DNA from: Mesobacterium pallidum
GTDB lineage: Bacteria > Pseudomonadota > Alphaproteobacteria > Rhodobacterales > Rhodobacteraceae
Reading direction: 5' to 3'
DNA length: 64,000 nt
Assembly: GCF_019966535.1 (NCBI RefSeq)
Contig: NZ_JAIMID010000002.1
Span: 496,001-560,000 of the forward strand
Positions 17,356 through 26,385 of the stretch are shown here, in pieces. The notes beneath the pieces were generated by a model. The model had not been told where the DNA came from. It worked only from the letters and a program-made list of their open reading frames with translations, and ran no database searches. How positions within the stretch are numbered: position 1 is the first letter of the stretch; each line of letters opens with the position of its first letter. Both the position numbers and the translations under genes were made by a program.

Positions 17356-17376
17356 AAGTCTGGACTTATGCAAGTC
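17356..17376. promoter_or_regulatory. Candidate GntR autoregulatory operator
   Basis: AAGTC (17356-17360), GACTT (17363-17367) and AAGTC (17372-17376) form two overlapping inverted repeats, AAGTC-N2-GACTT and GACTT-N4-AAGTC, just upstream of the GntR start. A further AAGTCC lies at 17400-17405. Confidence 0.5.
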
Positions 17377-17416
17377 TAGAGGCGTGATCCGCAGCTGGCA
17401 AGTCCAAGCTGCAAGG

Positions 17417-17440
17417 GGCGCGGACATCCCTGCCCGCGCC
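17417..17440 (-). terminator. Hairpin after RutA-like copy 2
   Basis: GGCGCGG (17417-17423) pairs with CCGCGCC (17434-17440) across a 10-nt loop. It sits between the stop of RutA-like copy 2 and the GntR promoter. No T-run follows on the minus strand. Confidence 0.35.
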
Positions 17441-17447
17441 CGCAAGG

Positions 17448-18548
17448 TCATTCCGCCGCGAGCTTGCCAAGCTCGGGGTTGCGCGACTTCATCAGCGGCT
17501 GGATGTACTGGCCGAACTGCTCGATCCCGATGATGAAATCGTCGAAGGTCAGCATGATGCCCTTGAGGCCCGGCGTCGCGGCGATTTCGTCCAGCATGGC
17601 GGCGACCTGCTCGTAGGACCCGATCAGCTTGAGCATGCCGGTCGGCTGCGGATTCTTGATCGCGCGCACCAGGTTCGCGGCGGTCGAGCCGTCCTTGGCC
17701 ACCTTGTCCTGGCCGGCCTGGGAGGCCTGCCATTCCAGCGCCTCGATGTCGGTGCCCTCCTTGTAGAGGTTCCACTTGTCCCAAGCCATCTGCTCGGTCC
17801 GGTCGGCGATGACCATCAGCAGCAGGAAGGCGCCGGTGTCGCGGCCGTGCTTGTCGGCAAAGCTGTTCACCTTGGCGACCATCTCGCGGCTTTGCTGGGT
17901 TTCGTTGATGTCCCCGCCCGCGCCGACAAAGTTGTAATCGCCGTACTTGGCGACGAATTCCATGCCCTTCTCGGACTGGCCCGCACCGACGATCGGGATG
18001 CGGCCCTTGGCCGGCCCGGGCGAGAGCTTGCAATCGTCCATCTGGAAGAAGTCGCCCTTGAAGTTCGACACGCCGTCGCGCCACAGGTCCTGCATGACCT
18101 GCACGTATTCGGAGGCGTAGTCATAGCGGCGGGCAAAGTGTTCCGGCGTCAGTTCCAGCCCCATCTGCTGGTATTCCTTGGGCTGCCAGCCGGTCACCAT
18201 GTTCACGCCGATCCGGCCGGGGGCGATGGAATCGATGGTCGTGGCCATGCGCGCGGTCAGCGCCGGCGGCAGGGTCAGCATGGCGCAGGAGGCAAACAGC
18301 TTGATCTTCTTGGTGACGGCGGCCAGGCCGGCCATCAGCGTGAAGCTTTCCAGGTTGTGCACCCAGTATTCCGACGGACCGTTGTAGCCGCGCAGCTTGA
18401 TCATCGAGAGGGCGAAATCCAGCCCGTAGCGTTCGGCCTGCTGAACGACGATCTTGTTCAGCTCGAAGCTGGGCATGGTCTTGGGCGAGGTGGTCGAGAT
18501 CAGCCAGCCGCGGCTGCCGATCGGGATGAAGACGCCAATCTCTGTCAT
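17448..18548 (-). CDS. RutA-like flavin-dependent monooxygenase (LLM class), copy 2
   Basis: A 366-aa paralogue of the protein at 15330. It shares [77 protein letters not shown] and FDDFIIGIEQFG. Differences within the RutA core are GSRG for GNNG, YNGPSEYWV for FGGxTEFWD and AGGDINETQQS for [10 protein letters not shown]. These suggest a different substrate, or division of labour between the copies. The ATG at 18548 follows a GGAAAGGA site 7 nt upstream. It sits 55 nt after an MFS transporter gene, probably in one transcript. Reduced flavin would have to come from the RutF-like proteins at 13451 and 30361. Confidence 0.92.
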   Translation of the reverse strand: MTEIGVFIPIGSRGWLISTTSPKTMPSFELNKIVVQQAERYGLDFALSMIKLRGYNGPSEYWVHNLESFTLMAGLAAVTKKIKLFASCAMLTLPPALTARMATTIDSIAPGRIGVNMVTGWQPKEYQQMGLELTPEHFARRYDYASEYVQVMQDLWRDGVSNFKGDFFQMDDCKLSPGPAKGRIPIVGAGQSEKGMEFVAKYGDYNFVGAGGDINETQQSREMVAKVNSFADKHGRDTGAFLLLMVIADRTEQMAWDKWNLYKEGTDIEALEWQASQAGQDKVAKDGSTAANLVRAIKNPQPTGMLKLIGSYEQVAAMLDEIAATPGLKGIMLTFDDFIIGIEQFGQYIQPLMKSRNPELGKLAAE

Positions 18549-18603
18549 GGGTGGTTCCTTTCCTGTTGGTGTCTGGCCCCGGGTGGCGGGGCCGTTACTG
18601 ATG

Positions 18604-20142
18604 TCAGGCAGCGGTGCCCGACACGTCGGTGTTCGCGTCGTGATCAGTCTCCGCTGCAGCGCGGCGTTCGCCAATCGACTTATTTCGGAGAGGGGCTTGA
18701 GTTTTTCTCATCGGCGCGACGGGGGCCGCCGGGGCAACGGGCAAGGTCGCGGGGGCTTCGGCCACGGCGGGCGCCGCGCCCGTGTCGCGGTAACGCCAGA
18801 GCACCGGCAGCGACAGCAGCGGGATCAGCCCCATGGCGGCAAAGGCCCAGTGGAAGTCCGCCTTTTGCAGCGCCCCGCCGGGCGTCTGGATCACCGCAAG
18901 CAGCGCGGCCGAGATCGAGATGCCAAGCCCCATGGTCAATTGCTGGAATACCCCGGCCGAAGACACGGCGCGGCTGAGCTCCCCGTCCTGCAGGTCGGTA
19001 TAGGTCAACGTGTTGGCCGCGTTGAAATACAGCGTCCGGATCGCCCCCGTGATCAGCACCAGCGCGATCAGCAGACCCAGCGGCCAGGCGGTCGAGACCC
19101 CGGCAAAGGCCAGCAGGCTCAGCGTGCCCAGCAGCGTGATCGCGATCAGAACCCGGCGGAAGCCGAACCGTGCCACGCAGCGTTTCAGCAGCGGTTTCGA
19201 GGCAAAGCTGCCCAGCCCCGACAGGGCCGCCAGCAACCCCGCGTGAATCGGCCGGAAGCCAAGCCCGAGTTGCAGGAAGAGCGGCAGCAAGAAGGCCGAG
19301 GAGTTGATCCCGATCCGCCCGATTCCCCCCGCGATGACCCCGGTGCGGTAGGAGGCGTTCGAAAACAGCCGCAGGTCCAGCGCCGGCCGGTCCAGCCCCC
19401 GCGCATGGCGGCGGTAGACCTGGAAGACGGCGAGGCTACCGGCGACCAGCACCACGGCGCCGACCAGGCCGAAGCCGGGATGCGACAGCGCCTCGACCCC
19501 CAGTTGGAACAACACCAGCGACAGGCCGGCCAGGGCGAAGCCGCCCAGGTCAAAGGCCCCTGCCCCCTCGGGCGGAGTTGCGGGTATCAGCCGCAGCGCG
19601 CCGATGATGGCGGCCAGGCAGATCGGCGCGTTGACGAAGAACAGCGTCCTCCACGGCGCGAATTCGATCAGCGTGGCGCCGATCAGCGGGCCGATCAGCG
19701 GCCCGATCAACACCGGGATCGTCAGCCATGTCATCCCGTCCAGCGTCCGCCCCGGCCCGAAGGCGCGCAGCACGATCATCCGGCCGACCGGCGTCATCAG
19801 TGCCCCGCCAAAGCCCTGCAGCATCCGCAAAGGCAGCATCGTCCAGAGCCCCGGCATGGCCGCACAGGCCATCGACGCGGTCATGAACAGCGCCACCGAC
19901 CAGCAGAACACCCGCCGCGCGCCGAAGCGGTCGGCGAACCAGCCCGAGACCGGCATGAAGACCGCGAGGCTCAGCAGGTAGGCGGTGATCAGCAGGTGCA
20001 GCGACAAGGGCGACTGGCCCAGGTCTCTGGCGATCAGCGGAATGGCGATGGTCAGCAGCGTCGTGTCGACGCCCTGCATGAGAAACGCGCAGGCCACGAC
20101 GAACGCGATGGCGATGCGATGGGATTCCTTGGTCGGCGGCAT
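18604..20142 (-). CDS. MFS transporter, DHA2 (EmrB/QacA-like, ~14 TM)
   Basis: A 512-aa major facilitator with about 14 hydrophobic segments, typical of the DHA2 drug/H+ antiporter family. Visible motifs are LTIAIPLIARDLG, WFADRFGARRVF (motif A) and the motif C-like GPLIGPLIGATLIEFAPWRTLFFVNAPI. After the last membrane segment there is an unusual ~60-residue Ala/Pro-rich and then charged tail. ATG 20142 has AAGGG 7 nt upstream; an in-frame ATG at 20175 lacks a good site. As first gene of the minus-strand RutA-like operon it probably exports or imports a pathway compound; direction is not known. Confidence 0.87.
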   Translation of the reverse strand: MPPTKESHRIAIAFVVACAFLMQGVDTTLLTIAIPLIARDLGQSPLSLHLLITAYLLSLAVFMPVSGWFADRFGARRVFCWSVALFMTASMACAAMPGLWTMLPLRMLQGFGGALMTPVGRMIVLRAFGPGRTLDGMTWLTIPVLIGPLIGPLIGATLIEFAPWRTLFFVNAPICLAAIIGALRLIPATPPEGAGAFDLGGFALAGLSLVLFQLGVEALSHPGFGLVGAVVLVAGSLAVFQVYRRHARGLDRPALDLRLFSNASYRTGVIAGGIGRIGINSSAFLLPLFLQLGLGFRPIHAGLLAALSGLGSFASKPLLKRCVARFGFRRVLIAITLLGTLSLLAFAGVSTAWPLGLLIALVLITGAIRTLYFNAANTLTYTDLQDGELSRAVSSAGVFQQLTMGLGISISAALLAVIQTPGGALQKADFHWAFAAMGLIPLLSLPVLWRYRDTGAAPAVAEAPATLPVAPAAPVAPMRKTQAPLRNKSIGERRAAAETDHDANTDVSGTAA

Positions 20143-20209
20143 GTGCGGCCCTTCGTCCTTGTTACCCTCTGGCATCTGCGCTGACCGGCAAACGTTCAAA
20201 CGAGAAAAG

Positions 20210-20236
20210 TTTTCAGAGCGCCCAAGGAATTCTCAG
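20210..20236 (+). promoter_or_regulatory. Candidate LysR site, distal, divergent promoter
   Basis: TTTTCAG (20210-20216) and TTCTCAG (20230-20236) form a direct repeat with a 20-nt period. The region also has GAAAA-G-TTTTC dyad symmetry (20203-20213). It lies 68-94 nt before the MFS start on the minus strand and so could serve both directions. Confidence 0.5.
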
Positions 20237-20284
20237 CCCGGCCCCAAGCGCGTCGCCGCGCGGCCCTGGACCCCGGGCTGAACC

Positions 20285-20315
20285 TTTCTCAGCCCCCTGT
20301 CGCAGATTTTCGCAG
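20285..20315 (+). promoter_or_regulatory. Candidate LysR site, proximal to the cysteine hydrolase gene
   Basis: TTTCTCAG (20285-20292) and TTTTCGCAG (20307-20315) repeat with a period of about 23 nt, 68-98 nt before ATG 20383. The CTCAGCCCCC stretch here closely matches 30256-30285 in front of the second flavin reductase. Confidence 0.6.
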
Positions 20316-20382
20316 TAACGGGCCGCGCGGGGCCGGTCCTATGGTCATCTCAACGCTCACGAGGACCAAAAAGGATCGCGCC

Positions 20383-21069
20383 ATGACCCGCGTATGGGAT
20401 GACTTCCTGACCGAAGACGACAAGAAACTTGTGGCCCGCCGCAACCTGCGAGAGCCGCACGGGCCCGGCAAGGTGAACGCGCTGCTGGTGATCGACATGC
20501 AGGTCACCGCCTGCGGCATCGACGCGCCGATCGTTGACCAGCTGGACGAGTACCCCGGCAGCTGCGGCCCCCATGCGTGGAAATCCATCCCCGTGCAGCA
20601 GCGCCTGCTGGCCGCCGCCCGCACCGCCGGGATGCCGGTGATCTATTCCAAGCACATCTTCCACGGCTATACCGGGATGAAGCAATCGGTGGCCGGCGTC
20701 TTTTCCGCCACCGACCCGCGATCCGAGATCCCCGATTACGTGGCGATGGAAAAAGGCGAGATCCTGGTCGAAAAGCAGACCCCGTCCTGTTTCGCCTTCA
20801 CCAACCTGCACCTGATCGCGCAGCAAAAGGGCATCGACGGCTTCCTCGTCGTCGGCAATTCGACCTCGGGCTGCGTGCGCGCCACCTGCGTGGATGGCGA
20901 GGCGATGGGCTACAAGATGCAGGTGATCGAGGAAGGCGTCTTTGACCGGATCGAGATGAGCCATGCCGCCGCGCTCTTCGACATGCAGTTCAAGATCTGC
21001 GACGTGATCGACGAGGCCCGCGCGTTGGAGATCATCGACGCCCCCGCCGCGCTCAAGAAATCCGCCTGA
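20383..21069 (+). CDS. Isochorismatase-fold cysteine hydrolase (RutB / N-carbamoylsarcosine amidase type)
   Basis: A 228-aa hydrolase with the family Asp-Lys-Cys triad: Asp38 in LLVIDMQ, Lys131 in VEKQTPSCFAFTNL and Cys164 in NSTSGCVRATCVDG. The region NSTSGCVRATCVDGEAMGY followed by QVIEEGVFDR matches N-carbamoylsarcosine amidase-like and RutB-like members, which hydrolyse ureido or carbamoyl groups. ATG 20383 has AAGGA 8 nt upstream. It is followed 11 nt later by a nitrilase-type hydrolase and then an MFS gene, a clear operon. In the Rut pathway RutB removes the carbamoyl group after RutA opens the ring; the same order is inferred here. Confidence 0.9.
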   Translation: MTRVWDDFLTEDDKKLVARRNLREPHGPGKVNALLVIDMQVTACGIDAPIVDQLDEYPGSCGPHAWKSIPVQQRLLAAARTAGMPVIYSKHIFHGYTGMKQSVAGVFSATDPRSEIPDYVAMEKGEILVEKQTPSCFAFTNLHLIAQQKGIDGFLVVGNSTSGCVRATCVDGEAMGYKMQVIEEGVFDRIEMSHAAALFDMQFKICDVIDEARALEIIDAPAALKKSA

Positions 21070-21080
21070 AGGGGGCCGCC

Positions 21081-21968
21081 ATGACCGGGTTCACCGCTGC
21101 CGCCATCCAGCTCGGGCCGGCCTCGGCCACGATTGCCGAGACCACCGACCGGATCGAGATGCTCATGAGCCGCGCCGCGGCCCATGGCGCGAAACTGGCC
21201 GTGCTGCCGGAACTGGCCCTGTCGCCCTATTTCGCGGCCGAGATCCAGGACGTCAGCCAATGGGTCGAGCCCGCCGCCAATCTCGACGCGCTCGAGCGGA
21301 TCGCGGCGCGGGCAGCGGACCTGTCGATGGCGGTGGTCGTGTCCTACGCCGAACACGACAGCCGCGGGCTTTACAATTCGATGGCCTTCTACGACGCGCA
21401 GGGCCAGCGCAAGGGGCTGTTCCGCAAGGTCCACATCCCCGGAACGCACAAACCCGATCCGGCCAAGTCGCTGAACATCCTAGAAAAACACTATTTCACT
21501 CCCGGCGACCTGGGCTTTCCCGCGCATGACCTCGGCATGGTGCGCGTGGGCGGCCTCATCTGCTACGACCGCCGCTTTCCCGAAAGCTACCGGTCCCTCA
21601 TGCTGAACGGGGCAGAGCTGTTTTGCTGTGGCTACAACACGCCGGTGCTGGAAGGCACGACGCTGGACGGCGCCCGCCGCGCGTCGGAACTGGCCATCTG
21701 CGGTGGTGCTTATTCCAACGGCACCTGGGCCATCGCCGCCGGCAAGGCAGGGGTCGAGAACGGGCATACCTACATCGGCGGGTCCTTCATCTGCACCCCC
21801 ACCGGCGAGATCGTCGCGCAATGCCAGTCGATGGAGGACGAGGTGATCGTCGCCCACGTGGACATGGGCCTGCAGGCCAGCATCCGGGGCCGCTGGGCCT
21901 TCGACATCAACCGCATGGAAGACGCCTACACCCTCTCTCCGCCGCAACCGCTGAGCGGCGCGGCCTGA
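21081..21968 (+). CDS. Nitrilase-superfamily carbon-nitrogen hydrolase (carbamoyl-amino-acid hydrolase-like)
   Basis: A 295-aa protein with the Glu-Lys-Cys triad: Glu44 in VLPELALSPYF, Lys116 in LFRKVHIPG and Cys161 in GLICYDRRFPES. The superfamily includes N-carbamoyl-D-amino acid hydrolases, beta-ureidopropionase and amidases. ATG 21081 follows AAGGGGG. It lies between the cysteine hydrolase and an MFS gene, with the next start only 5 nt after its stop. A second decarbamoylation or amide hydrolysis after ring opening is the likely job; the substrate is not determinable from sequence. Confidence 0.9.
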   Translation: MTGFTAAAIQLGPASATIAETTDRIEMLMSRAAAHGAKLAVLPELALSPYFAAEIQDVSQWVEPAANLDALERIAARAADLSMAVVVSYAEHDSRGLYNSMAFYDAQGQRKGLFRKVHIPGTHKPDPAKSLNILEKHYFTPGDLGFPAHDLGMVRVGGLICYDRRFPESYRSLMLNGAELFCCGYNTPVLEGTTLDGARRASELAICGGAYSNGTWAIAAGKAGVENGHTYIGGSFICTPTGEIVAQCQSMEDEVIVAHVDMGLQASIRGRWAFDINRMEDAYTLSPPQPLSGAA

Positions 21969-21973
21969 CAGCC

Positions 21974-23218
21974 ATGGGGCTTTTCGCGGGGAACGGCCAG
22001 GCCTCGGCCCTGGCCCATCCGCCCTTTCGCCGGTTCTTCGCCGCCTCGCTGGTGTCGATGCCGGGCAACTGGATGCAGATCACCGCGCAGGCCTGGCTGG
22101 TTCTGACGGTCCATGACAGCCCGATGGCGCTGGCCTGGATGACGACGCTGCAATTCCTGCCGATATTGCTCTTCACCCTGATGGGCGGCGCGCTGGCTGA
22201 CCGGCTGGCGCGGCGGCCGCTGATGATCGCCACCCAACTGGTGGGTGCCGCCCAGACGCTGGCGCTGGCGCTGCTGGTCGCGACGGGCCATTTCGAGCTA
22301 TGGCATTTGTACGGACTTGCGGTGATCCTGGGCTTTGTCAACGCCATCGACGGGCCGCTGCGGCAGGCGATGATCGCCGACCTCGTACCGCGCGAGGCGC
22401 TGGCCCACGGCATGTCGCTGGGGGCGCTGTCGCAAAACGTCGGCCGGGTGATCGGGCCTGGGTTGGCCGGCCTCGTGATCGCCTGGGCCGGGGTGCCCGC
22501 GGCCTTTGCCATCAACTGCGTGACCTACCTGGTCTGCGCCGCCCTGCTGACCACGATCCGCATGCCGGTCATCGCCGTGCCTGCCGGCGCCCGCGTCAGC
22601 CTGGTCCGCGCCACCCGCGACGGTCTGCGCTACGCGATGACCTCGCACCCGGTGCGTTTCGTGCTGGTCGCCACGGCCTTCATCGGGGTCTTCGGACAGA
22701 ACTTCACCACCATGATCCCGCTGGTCGCCACCTACCTGCTCGACGCCTCCCCCGCCGAATTCGGCCTGCTGAACTCGGCCCTGGGTGGCGGCTCGCTCTG
22801 CGCGATTCTGGTGCTCGCACGCAGCGGCGCGCCCACGGTGCGGCGCATCCTGCTGTCGGGCCTCAGCTTTGGCGTGCTGCTGATGATCATCGCTCAAAGC
22901 GGCGAGATGTGGCTGAGCTGCGCGCTTTTCGCCGTGGTCGGCGCCTCGGCGGTGATCTTCTCGACCTCGGTCCAGACGGCGCTGCAACTCGTCGCCCCGC
23001 CCGACCTGCGCGGCCGGGTGGCGGCGATGGTGACGTTCCTCATCGTCGGCACCTCGCCCATCGGCGCGCTGATGACGGGGGGAATCGCGCAGAACGTGTC
23101 CGTCTCGGCCGCCATCGCCACCAACGGGGTGCTCTGCGTCCTGGGAATCGCCATCGCCCTGTGGATCGGCGCGAAACAGGCCGTGATTTTTGAACCAGAG
23201 CGCGTCTCTGCTGAATAA
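21974..23218 (+). CDS. MFS transporter (EntS/TetR_3-like, ~12 TM)
   Basis: A 414-aa transporter that begins PPFRRFFAASLVSMPGNWMQ and has GGALADRLARRPLMI, FVNAIDGPLRQAMIADLVPRE and LSQNVGRVIGPGLAGLVI, all typical of EntS-like exporters of small molecules. The ATG at 21974 lies 5 nt after the nitrilase stop without a strong ribosome site, suggesting translational coupling. It is the last gene of the cysteine hydrolase operon; the next gene, a LysR regulator, follows after 161 nt. Export of a pathway product or toxic intermediate is possible. Confidence 0.87.
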   Translation: MGLFAGNGQASALAHPPFRRFFAASLVSMPGNWMQITAQAWLVLTVHDSPMALAWMTTLQFLPILLFTLMGGALADRLARRPLMIATQLVGAAQTLALALLVATGHFELWHLYGLAVILGFVNAIDGPLRQAMIADLVPREALAHGMSLGALSQNVGRVIGPGLAGLVIAWAGVPAAFAINCVTYLVCAALLTTIRMPVIAVPAGARVSLVRATRDGLRYAMTSHPVRFVLVATAFIGVFGQNFTTMIPLVATYLLDASPAEFGLLNSALGGGSLCAILVLARSGAPTVRRILLSGLSFGVLLMIIAQSGEMWLSCALFAVVGASAVIFSTSVQTALQLVAPPDLRGRVAAMVTFLIVGTSPIGALMTGGIAQNVSVSAAIATNGVLCVLGIAIALWIGAKQAVIFEPERVSAE

Positions 23219-23230
23219 GTCCGTACATGT
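23217..23230 (+). promoter_or_regulatory. Second copy of AAGTCCGTACATGT
   Basis: Identical in all 14 positions to 16440-16453. It overlaps the MFS stop codon and lies 150-163 nt before the LysR start. It may let the GntR protein control the LysR gene. Confidence 0.5.
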
Positions 23231-23379
23231 TGTGCGCATTCCGCGCCCCCGCTCGCCCAAAAATGCAGCGGGCGTTCAGGTTTTTCCAGTCGTCGCCCAA
23301 AGAACGCGGCACGCCACTTGCGAGGGACCCGCGGCTTGGCTGACATGAGACCCAGAGGGAGACGACATGAGGATTGACC

Positions 23380-24303
23380 ATGCGCAAACGCGTGCCCCTG
23401 AATGCCATTCGCGCCTTCGAAGCCACCGCCCGTAACGCATCCGTCGCCAAGGCCGCCGACGAGCTTTGCGTGACCCCGACCGCCGTCAGCCACCAGATTC
23501 GGCAGCTCGAGGATTTCCTGCAGGTGCAACTGTTCATCCGCAAGAATTCGCGGATCGAGCTGACCACGGACGCCCGCGCCAACGTGGCGCGGATCAGCCA
23601 GGCGCTGGATCTCATCAACGACGCCGTGCTGACGCTGGAAAAGGCCGAAGAGGACGTGCAACGCCGCATGTCCGTCTCGGCCTCGGTCTCGGTCACCTCG
23701 CTCTGGCTGATGCCACGCCTCAGCGATTTCGTGAAGCTTTCACCCAACGTCGACCTGAGCGTGCGCACCTTCCTGACCCGCAAGGAAGCCGAGGCGCAGG
23801 ACAGCGACCTGCGCATCTGCAACTGGCACAGCGACCTCGACTGCCAGATCGAACCGCTGATGGAGGAAGAGATCGTTCCCGTCTGCGCCCCCGCCCTGGC
23901 CGAGCGTTTCGGCGGCGACACGCGCGACATCCTCGCCTCGGCCCCGCTGGTCCACGTGGACCGCGCGCAGGACGCGCTGGACGGCACCTACCCCGACTGG
24001 GCGCGCTACCTGACCGAATACGGCGTCCAGCGCGCCGACCTCAGCCACGGGCTGCGCTTCAACCAGGGCGTCACGGCGATCGAGGCGGCCGAGGCCGGCG
24101 TCGGCGTGATCCTTGGCCGGTCGCTGCTGATCGAACAGTCCCTCGCCCGCGGCACGCTGGTGCAGGTGGCCGAGACCTACCCGATCCGCTCGCCCTATTA
24201 CATGCTCTCGCCCTGGCGGCAGGAGGCCAAGGCGACGATCCAGACCTTCAAGGACTGGCTGGTCGAAAAGGTCCGGACAAACCAGCTGGTCCACGCGGTC
24301 TGA
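23380..24303 (+). CDS. LysR-family regulator, GcvA-like
   Basis: A 307-aa regulator. The N-terminal helix-turn-helix reads LNAIRAFEATARNASVAKAADELCVTPTAVSHQIRQLEDFLQVQLFIR, a GcvA-subgroup pattern. The effector domain (from ~90) includes SVTSLWLMPRLSDF, DLRICNWHSD, CAPALAERFGG and GVTAIEAAEAGVGVILGRSLL. ATG 23380 is preferred with TGAGGA 8 nt upstream; a TTG at 23374 is in frame. It sits inside the catabolic island, and direct repeats of the TTCTCAG type occur upstream of four surrounding units, so it is the best candidate for their regulator. It ends at a strong hairpin terminator. Confidence 0.9.
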   Translation: MRKRVPLNAIRAFEATARNASVAKAADELCVTPTAVSHQIRQLEDFLQVQLFIRKNSRIELTTDARANVARISQALDLINDAVLTLEKAEEDVQRRMSVSASVSVTSLWLMPRLSDFVKLSPNVDLSVRTFLTRKEAEAQDSDLRICNWHSDLDCQIEPLMEEEIVPVCAPALAERFGGDTRDILASAPLVHVDRAQDALDGTYPDWARYLTEYGVQRADLSHGLRFNQGVTAIEAAEAGVGVILGRSLLIEQSLARGTLVQVAETYPIRSPYYMLSPWRQEAKATIQTFKDWLVEKVRTNQLVHAV

Positions 24304-24324
24304 TTTCGCCTTCCCCCAAATGCC

Positions 24325-24350
24325 AAAGGCCGCCTTCAGAGGCGGCCTTT
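24325..24350. terminator. Bidirectional intrinsic terminator after the LysR gene
   Basis: AAAGGCCGCC (24325-24334) and GGCGGCCTTT (24341-24350) form a perfect 10-bp stem with loop TTCAGA. It can stop transcription of the LysR gene and, from the other side, of the ABC transporter operon. Confidence 0.85.
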
Positions 24351-24410
24351 CCAATTGACGCGGATCGGGCACCGAGGATGCCTGATCCCACTTCATCTTG
24401 CCCTTAAACT

Positions 24411-24488
24411 CCAGGGGTCGCCATTGTCGCGCCATTGGTCCGAGAGACAATGGCGACGGGCTGGCCCCTGGCGCGCTCAGCCAGGGGC
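24411..24488. other. Structured non-coding element with competing hairpins
   Basis: GTCGCCATTGTC (24417-24428) pairs with GACAATGGCGAC (24446-24457), a perfect 12-bp stem. CCCCTGG (24465-24471) can pair either with CCAGGGG at 24411-24417, enclosing that stem, or with CCAGGGG at 24481-24487 as part of a 9-bp hairpin (24464-24472/24480-24488). The two are mutually exclusive. It lies at the 3' end of the ABC transporter operon. No open reading frame explains it. Confidence 0.6.
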
Positions 24489-24502
24489 GCAACCGCCTGA
24501 AC

Positions 24503-25551
<1,049 letters not shown>

Positions 25552-25555
<4 letters not shown>

Positions 25556-26385
25556 GCGGCGGTCCTCATGGTGCGACGTTTGGCAAGGCGGCTCAGGGCA
25601 AAGATCGTGAGCCCGACAAGCGTGAAGGAGAAAAGCGTGGTGACGGTGCCGATCGCGAACAGCACCGGCGTGGCCGAGGCGGTCAGCAGGCCCGTCACCT
25701 CCATCGGCATGGTGTTCCCGGTGCCGACGTTCAGCTGGGTGCGGGCGGTTTCCTCGTAGGACGAGGTGAGGGAGGCCATCATGATCCCGATGATCCCGGG
25801 CAGGATGATCGGCACGATCACATCCGTGAACCGCTGGCGGGCATTGGCGCCAAGGTCGGTCGCGGCCTCCTCGTAGCTGGGGTTGAAGCGGCCGAGCACG
25901 ATGAACATGATCAGCAGGCCAAAGGGCAGCGTCCAGGTCAGCTGCGCGCCGATGCCGGAGGTGAACCAGTTCACCCGCCAGCCCAGCAGGTTGAAGGTCA
26001 GCGCGATGCCGAAGCCGACGAAGATCCCCGGCAGCACCATCGAGGTGATGGCCGAGTAGAAGACAAAGTTCGACCCCGGGAACTTGCGCCGGTAGGCCAT
26101 GCCGGCCGAGACGGCGATGATCGCCGAGATGACCGCGACGATCAGCGCCAGGCGGATCGAGCGGCGGAAGGACGCGGCGATGTCGCCCATCCCCTGCCCG
26201 CCGGTGCCGCCGAACAGCACCTCGTACCAATGGGTCGACCAGCCGGTCATCGGGAAGGACATGCCCCCGTTCGGGCCCTGGAACGACAGGATGTAGACGC
26301 AGGCCATGGGCGCGTAGAGAAAGACGATGAAGAGCCCCAGCAGCGTGGCGAGAAAGTAGAAGGATCGGGGACGGCGCGCGGTCAT
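25552..26385 (-). CDS. ABC transporter permease, PotC-like
   Basis: A 277-aa inner-membrane permease with about 6 hydrophobic segments and the EAA-type loop YEEAATDLGANARQRFTDVIVPIILPGI that docks the ATPase. ATG 26385 has AAAGGAGC just upstream. Both gene borders are 4-nt ATGA overlaps, so expression with its partners is coupled. Another conserved stretch is SMVLPGIFVGFGIAL. Confidence 0.93.

Noticed and set aside
18454-20184. A 576-codon plus-strand frame opposite the DHA2 transporter
   Set aside because: Arg/Gln/Pro-rich translation without a domain; the minus strand encodes a clear membrane transporter. The same applies to 40971-43004 (plus) and 44421-46427 (minus, opposite thrS).
16587-20382. 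RutR-type operators (TTGACC-type palindromes) for the RutA-like operon
   Set aside because: No palindrome of the RutR consensus was found in these intergenic regions. The TTGACC/GGTCAA pair near 32750 has a 15-nt spacer and lies at an unrelated gene.
22308-22318. A third AAGTCCGTACA motif as a functional operator
   Set aside because: It is inside the MFS coding sequence with an 11-base match only; probably chance.
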